The position numbers and the translations under genes were made by a program. Positions 6,328-7,942 of a stretch of DNA of 7,942 nucleotides are shown here, piece after piece. The notes under the pieces are model-generated. The model searched no databases, was not told the origin of the DNA, and was given only the letters and a program-made list of their open reading frames with translations. Origin of the DNA: Bacteriovorax sp. UBA1852 (lineage in GTDB: Bacteria; Bdellovibrionota; Bacteriovoracia; Bacteriovoracales; Bacteriovoracaceae). The DNA lies in the NCBI GenBank assembly GCA_002338505.1, contig DDIK01000096.1, positions 1-7,942 on the forward strand. The letters are read 5' to 3'. How positions within the stretch are numbered: position 1 is the stretch's first letter; each line of letters begins with the position of its first letter.

Positions 6328-6669
6328 ATGAAAAGACGTGATTTTTTCAAAAAAGCATTAATGGGCCTATCGGCACTAACGATAGCTCCAACAGTATTAG
6401 CAGAAGCATGTAAAGCAGGGACAGCTCCTGCAGGTAAGAGAGTCGCTAAGAATAAAGAGAGACTTGATTACGTTGTTAATGCAGCAGACGCTAAAGGACA
6501 CAAGAAGTTTAAGCCTGAAGAAAACCCGAATTGCCTAAACTGTAAATTCTACGAACCTAATAAGAAAGGTAAGGATGACAGTAAAACTCCAGGTTATGGG
6601 CGTTGTGCGATGATGGCCAACAAGTATGTTTCTCAATGTGGCTGGTGTAAGTCATGGAGAAAAGTCTAA
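6328..6669 (+). CDS. High-potential iron-sulfur protein (HiPIP), Tat-exported
   Basis: HiPIPs are small periplasmic [4Fe-4S] electron carriers. I start the protein at ATG 6328 (113 aa), because AAGGAG at 6317-6322 lies 5 bases upstream. The adjacent ATG 6325 is 2 bases from it, and GTG 6283 has no ribosome-binding site and starts inside the promoter. Residues 1-25 are a twin-arginine signal (RRDFFKKAL, then LSALTIAPTVLA), fitting export with the cofactor already inserted. Cluster ligands are C69 and C72 (NCLNCKF), C93 (GYGRC) and C107 (GWCKSW). The gap of 13 residues from C93 to C107 matches classical HiPIPs, whereas the gap of 20 between C72 and C93 is longer and carries a lysine-rich insertion. 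C28 and C104 are extra cysteines. The mature protein is strongly basic. No cytochrome, reaction-centre or oxidase gene is adjacent, so its redox partner is unknown. Confidence 0.93.
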   Translation: MKRRDFFKKALMGLSALTIAPTVLAEACKAGTAPAGKRVAKNKERLDYVVNAADAKGHKKFKPEENPNCLNCKFYEPNKKGKDDSKTPGYGRCAMMANKYVSQCGWCKSWRKV

Positions 6670-6682
6670 TTTAGAGCTTTTG

Positions 6683-6704
6683 ATGGTCTCCTCAGGGAGA
6701 CCAT
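6683..6704. terminator. Strong hairpin between convergent HiPIP and DTW genes
   Basis: ATGGTCTCC and GGAGACCAT form a perfect 9-bp stem around a TCAG loop, 13 bases after the HiPIP stop. The plus-strand side is followed by TTCCTTTG, a poor T-tract. The minus-strand side has no T-run, so it may act mainly as an intrinsic or assisted terminator for the HiPIP gene and as an mRNA 3'-end stabiliser for the other transcript. The loop contains the TGA stop codon of the minus-strand DTW gene. Confidence 0.65.
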
Positions 6705-7258
6705 TTCCTTTGCTGCTCCACTATAGTCTTTAGAGGTTTTATTTGCTCCTCAAGGCTCCTACTTTCCTGCATCTCATAGACACTCGTAATAGCCTCAAAA
6801 GTTGATAAGAAGTCCTCACTACATGCTTTTCTAATTGATTTATAAATACTCTTCTTACTTTCTTGAAGGTGTAATTGAGTTAATTTTTGGAGCTCTTTAT
6901 TCGCAAATAATATGGCCTTCGCCTTATCCCAAGTTCCATCCAAAACGATCATAGCACCGTGATTATTAATTTCTTCTTTTGAAATTGGCAGAGAGCTCTG
7001 TGTCTTAAATAATAGAAAGGGATTATATTCATTGATAAAATCATTTATTACTTTGTGCAGGTTAGGATCGTTTGATTCTATCAACTTAAAATTCTTATAT
7101 GTAAGAGCTGCCATTCTACCTGTATTAAAGGGGTGACTACTTTCTCTTATATGTCTTATGAGAAGAGTAGGCAGAGAGTTTTCATAAACACTTATGGAAT
7201 CACAATAGCATTGGGTTTGTGGACGTGTGCAGACTGAACAAGTTTCTCGTTTTGACAT
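6692..7258 (-). CDS. DTW-domain protein, probable tRNA-uridine aminocarboxypropyltransferase (TapT/YfiP-like)
   Basis: DTW-domain enzymes transfer the 3-amino-3-carboxypropyl group of S-adenosylmethionine to a tRNA uridine (acp3U, position 47 for E. coli TapT). The 188-aa protein starts with a zinc-binding cysteine set C7, C10, C17, C19 (CSVCTRPQTQCYC), followed by LLIRHIRESSHPFNTGRMAAL (32-52 region) and the name-giving motif LDGTWDKAK at 106-114 (D107, T109, W110). The late STFEAI block at 152-157 is also typical. The Rossmann-like SPOUT fold and cytoplasmic location come from family knowledge; the exact tRNA position modified here is inference. The ATG lies 5 bp after the upstream SRPBCC-like gene with only a weak purine-rich site (GAAGAA) inside that gene's end, so the two are probably co-transcribed and translationally coupled. 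Confidence 0.9.
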   Translation of the reverse strand: MSKRETCSVCTRPQTQCYCDSISVYENSLPTLLIRHIRESSHPFNTGRMAALTYKNFKLIESNDPNLHKVINDFINEYNPFLLFKTQSSLPISKEEINNHGAMIVLDGTWDKAKAILFANKELQKLTQLHLQESKKSIYKSIRKACSEDFLSTFEAITSVYEMQESRSLEEQIKPLKTIVEQQRKWSP

Positions 7259-7263
7259 AAATC

Positions 7264-7716
7264 TTATTCTTCTAAGTTATTAAATACATCAACATAAATT
7301 GGCTTTCGATAAAACATCGTTATAAAAATAGCTGGATATGAAAAGAACTCAAAAATTGGATTTGAACAGATGTACTCAATATCATCAACAATATAACTAT
7401 TTTGATCGTCAATTTTTACAATCTTATGTTTATGTATCCACTTGGTGATTGGAAATGGCATCTCAACACCTTCATCTATAAAGTAGACGAGGTTATCACT
7501 ATCAAAGCGGTCGATGACCTTATTGTGCCAATATTGATAAAGGCCTAGGAAGTTTGTTGTTAGCTTAAGGTCGCTGTCTTTTTTGCAGCCATCAAATTGA
7601 TTGAGCTCAACTTTTATAAAAGGGGGATTGAGTTTCATAAAAAGCTCTTCATCAAAGTGCCTGATGATTTTAGTTGGGCACCCTTTTACTTTTGTTTTAA
7701 TTTTGATTCGCTTCAA
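7264..7716 (-). CDS. SRPBCC-like (START/Bet v1-type) hypothetical protein with TTG start
   Basis: Function is unknown. The 150-aa protein has the pattern I associate with small SRPBCC ligand-pocket proteins: an N-terminal strand (KRIKIKTKV), an early helix with EELFMKLNPP (24-32), FDGCKKDSDL (41-50), alternating strands around 57-115 ending IVDDIEY, and a hydrophobic C-terminal helix about 119-137 ending FYRKPIYVD. No signal peptide or catalytic motif is visible, so it is probably cytoplasmic. The start codon is TTG at 7716-7714; AAGGA lies 7 bases upstream, and no in-frame ATG gives the conserved N-terminus. TTG starts usually lower expression. The stop is 5 bp from the DTW gene, forming a two-gene operon. 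The fold assignment is by eye and could be wrong; the gene itself is well supported. Confidence 0.75.
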   Translation of the reverse strand: MKRIKIKTKVKGCPTKIIRHFDEELFMKLNPPFIKVELNQFDGCKKDSDLKLTTNFLGLYQYWHNKVIDRFDSDNLVYFIDEGVEMPFPITKWIHKHKIVKIDDQNSYIVDDIEYICSNPIFEFFSYPAIFITMFYRKPIYVDVFNNLEE

Positions 7717-7739
7717 TTAAACATCCTTGATTTACTCAT
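7713..7739 (-). other. Eight-codon mini-ORF overlapping the TTG start of the SRPBCC-like gene
   Basis: ATG at 7739 opens MSKSRMFN and stops at TGA, whose first two bases are the last two of the TTG start codon (TTGA). The overlap could let ribosomes re-initiate at the TTG. However, the mini-ORF has no clear ribosome-binding site and begins close to or upstream of the predicted transcription start, so it may not be translated. Confidence 0.2.
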
Positions 7740-7743
7740 TATA
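7738..7743 (-). promoter_or_regulatory. Probable -10 box (TATAAT) of the SRPBCC-like/DTW operon
   Basis: A perfect minus-strand TATAAT lies 21 bases before the TTG start, placing transcription start near 7731 and leaving the AAGGA ribosome-binding site in the leader. No consensus -35 is seen at 16-18 bp; the region is very AT-rich, so chance matches are likely. Confidence 0.4.
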
Positions 7744-7800
7744 AAATTAATACTTTATAAAATAAAGACACTGTAAAATTTAGACTATTTCTGACACTTC

Positions 7801-7829
7801 TTGACTAATGACTATCTTCTTCGTAACAT
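7801..7829 (+). promoter_or_regulatory. Sigma-70-type promoter for the right-edge gene
   Basis: TTGACT at 7801-7806 and TAACAT at 7824-7829 are separated by exactly 17 bp, the best -35/-10 pair in the window. Transcription would start near 7836, about 47 bases before ATG 7883. Confidence 0.6.
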
Positions 7830-7836
7830 ATTTTTA

Positions 7837-7852
7837 TTGAGATGTATCTCAA
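7837..7852. repeat. Perfect inverted repeat at the right-edge gene's transcription start (candidate operator)
   Basis: TTGAGA-TGTA-TCTCAA has perfect 6-bp arms around a 4-bp centre and begins at about +1 of the predicted promoter, a classic repressor position. It could alternatively fold as a small hairpin in the 5' leader. It resembles but does not fit the FNR box, because the spacing between TTGA and TCAA is 8. Confidence 0.45.
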
Positions 7853-7882
7853 ATTCTCGCACAATTTATAGGGAGGTCTTAA

Positions 7883-7942
7883 ATGAGTCTAAGAGAAAGA
7901 TTTAAGTTAGAAGACTTAGAAAGTGAAAAGTTTAAGCAAACT
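7883..7942 (+). CDS. Start of an unidentified protein (runs off right edge)
   Basis: Only 20 codons are present (MSLRERFKLEDLESEKFKQT), with no stop before the edge. The start is well supported by GGGAGG at 7871-7876 with 6 bases spacing, and by the upstream promoter and palindrome. The fragment is charged and probably helical with no signal peptide, suggesting a cytoplasmic protein. Too little is visible to name a family. Confidence 0.7.
   Translation, partial: MSLRERFKLEDLESEKFKQT

Noticed and set aside
6211..7852. FNR/CRP-type boxes at 6211-6226 and 7837-7852
   Set aside because: FNR requires TTGAT-N4-ATCAA and CRP TGTGA-N6-TCACA. The spacing and bases of both palindromes differ, so no regulator family can be named.
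1..7942. Defence system, CRISPR array, IS element, prophage or tRNA gene
   Set aside because: No spaced repeats, transposase, integrase, nuclease or tRNA-like cloverleaf was seen on either strand. The genes are ordinary transport, repair, redox and modification functions.

Overview
The window looks like an AT-rich chromosomal segment from a Gram-negative bacterium. The amino-acid transporter, the leucyltransferase Bpt, the HiPIP and the signal-peptide-bearing proteins point to a proteobacterial or Bdellovibrionota-like cell. AT richness, protein style and the SRPBCC-type protein make a marine Bdellovibrio-and-like organism (Bacteriovorax/Halobacteriovorax group) my best guess. That is inference from recalled family resemblance, not a search. 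There are no rRNA, tRNA, CRISPR, IS or phage genes, and nothing suggests recent transfer.

Layout. Positions 1-641 (minus) hold the 5' part of an unrecognised secreted, cysteine-containing protein that runs off the left edge. A 232-bp divergent intergenic region separates it from a tight plus-strand operon. This encodes a complete general L-amino acid ABC importer, aapJ-aapQ-aapM-aapP (874-4878), followed 19 bp later by an AlkB-type Fe(II)/2-oxoglutarate dioxygenase (4898-5497). The alkB 3' end overlaps tail-to-tail by 26 bp with bpt (5472-6185, minus), an aminoacyl-tRNA-protein transferase of the N-degron pathway. Diverging from bpt is a small Tat-exported high-potential iron-sulfur protein (6328-6669, plus). 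It ends at a strong hairpin that also contains the stop codon of the convergent minus-strand pair. That pair is a TTG-started SRPBCC-like protein (7264-7716) followed by a DTW-domain tRNA acp3U transferase (6692-7258). At the right edge a new plus-strand gene begins at 7883 behind a good sigma-70-type promoter and a perfect palindrome.

How the genes fit together. AapJ captures amino acids in the periplasm, AapQ and AapM form the inner-membrane channel, and AapP supplies ATP hydrolysis. Bpt and the DTW protein act on protein N-termini and tRNA respectively. The dioxygenase is a DNA/RNA dealkylation enzyme that appears to be co-transcribed with the importer, and it carries a possible sliding-clamp-binding peptide at its extreme N-terminus. 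I see no anti-phage or other multi-gene novel system. The best leads are the transporter-dealkylase operon and clamp motif, a possible leaderless bpt mRNA, the repeated extended -10 promoters, two perfect inverted repeats at promoters, and the TTG/mini-ORF overlap.
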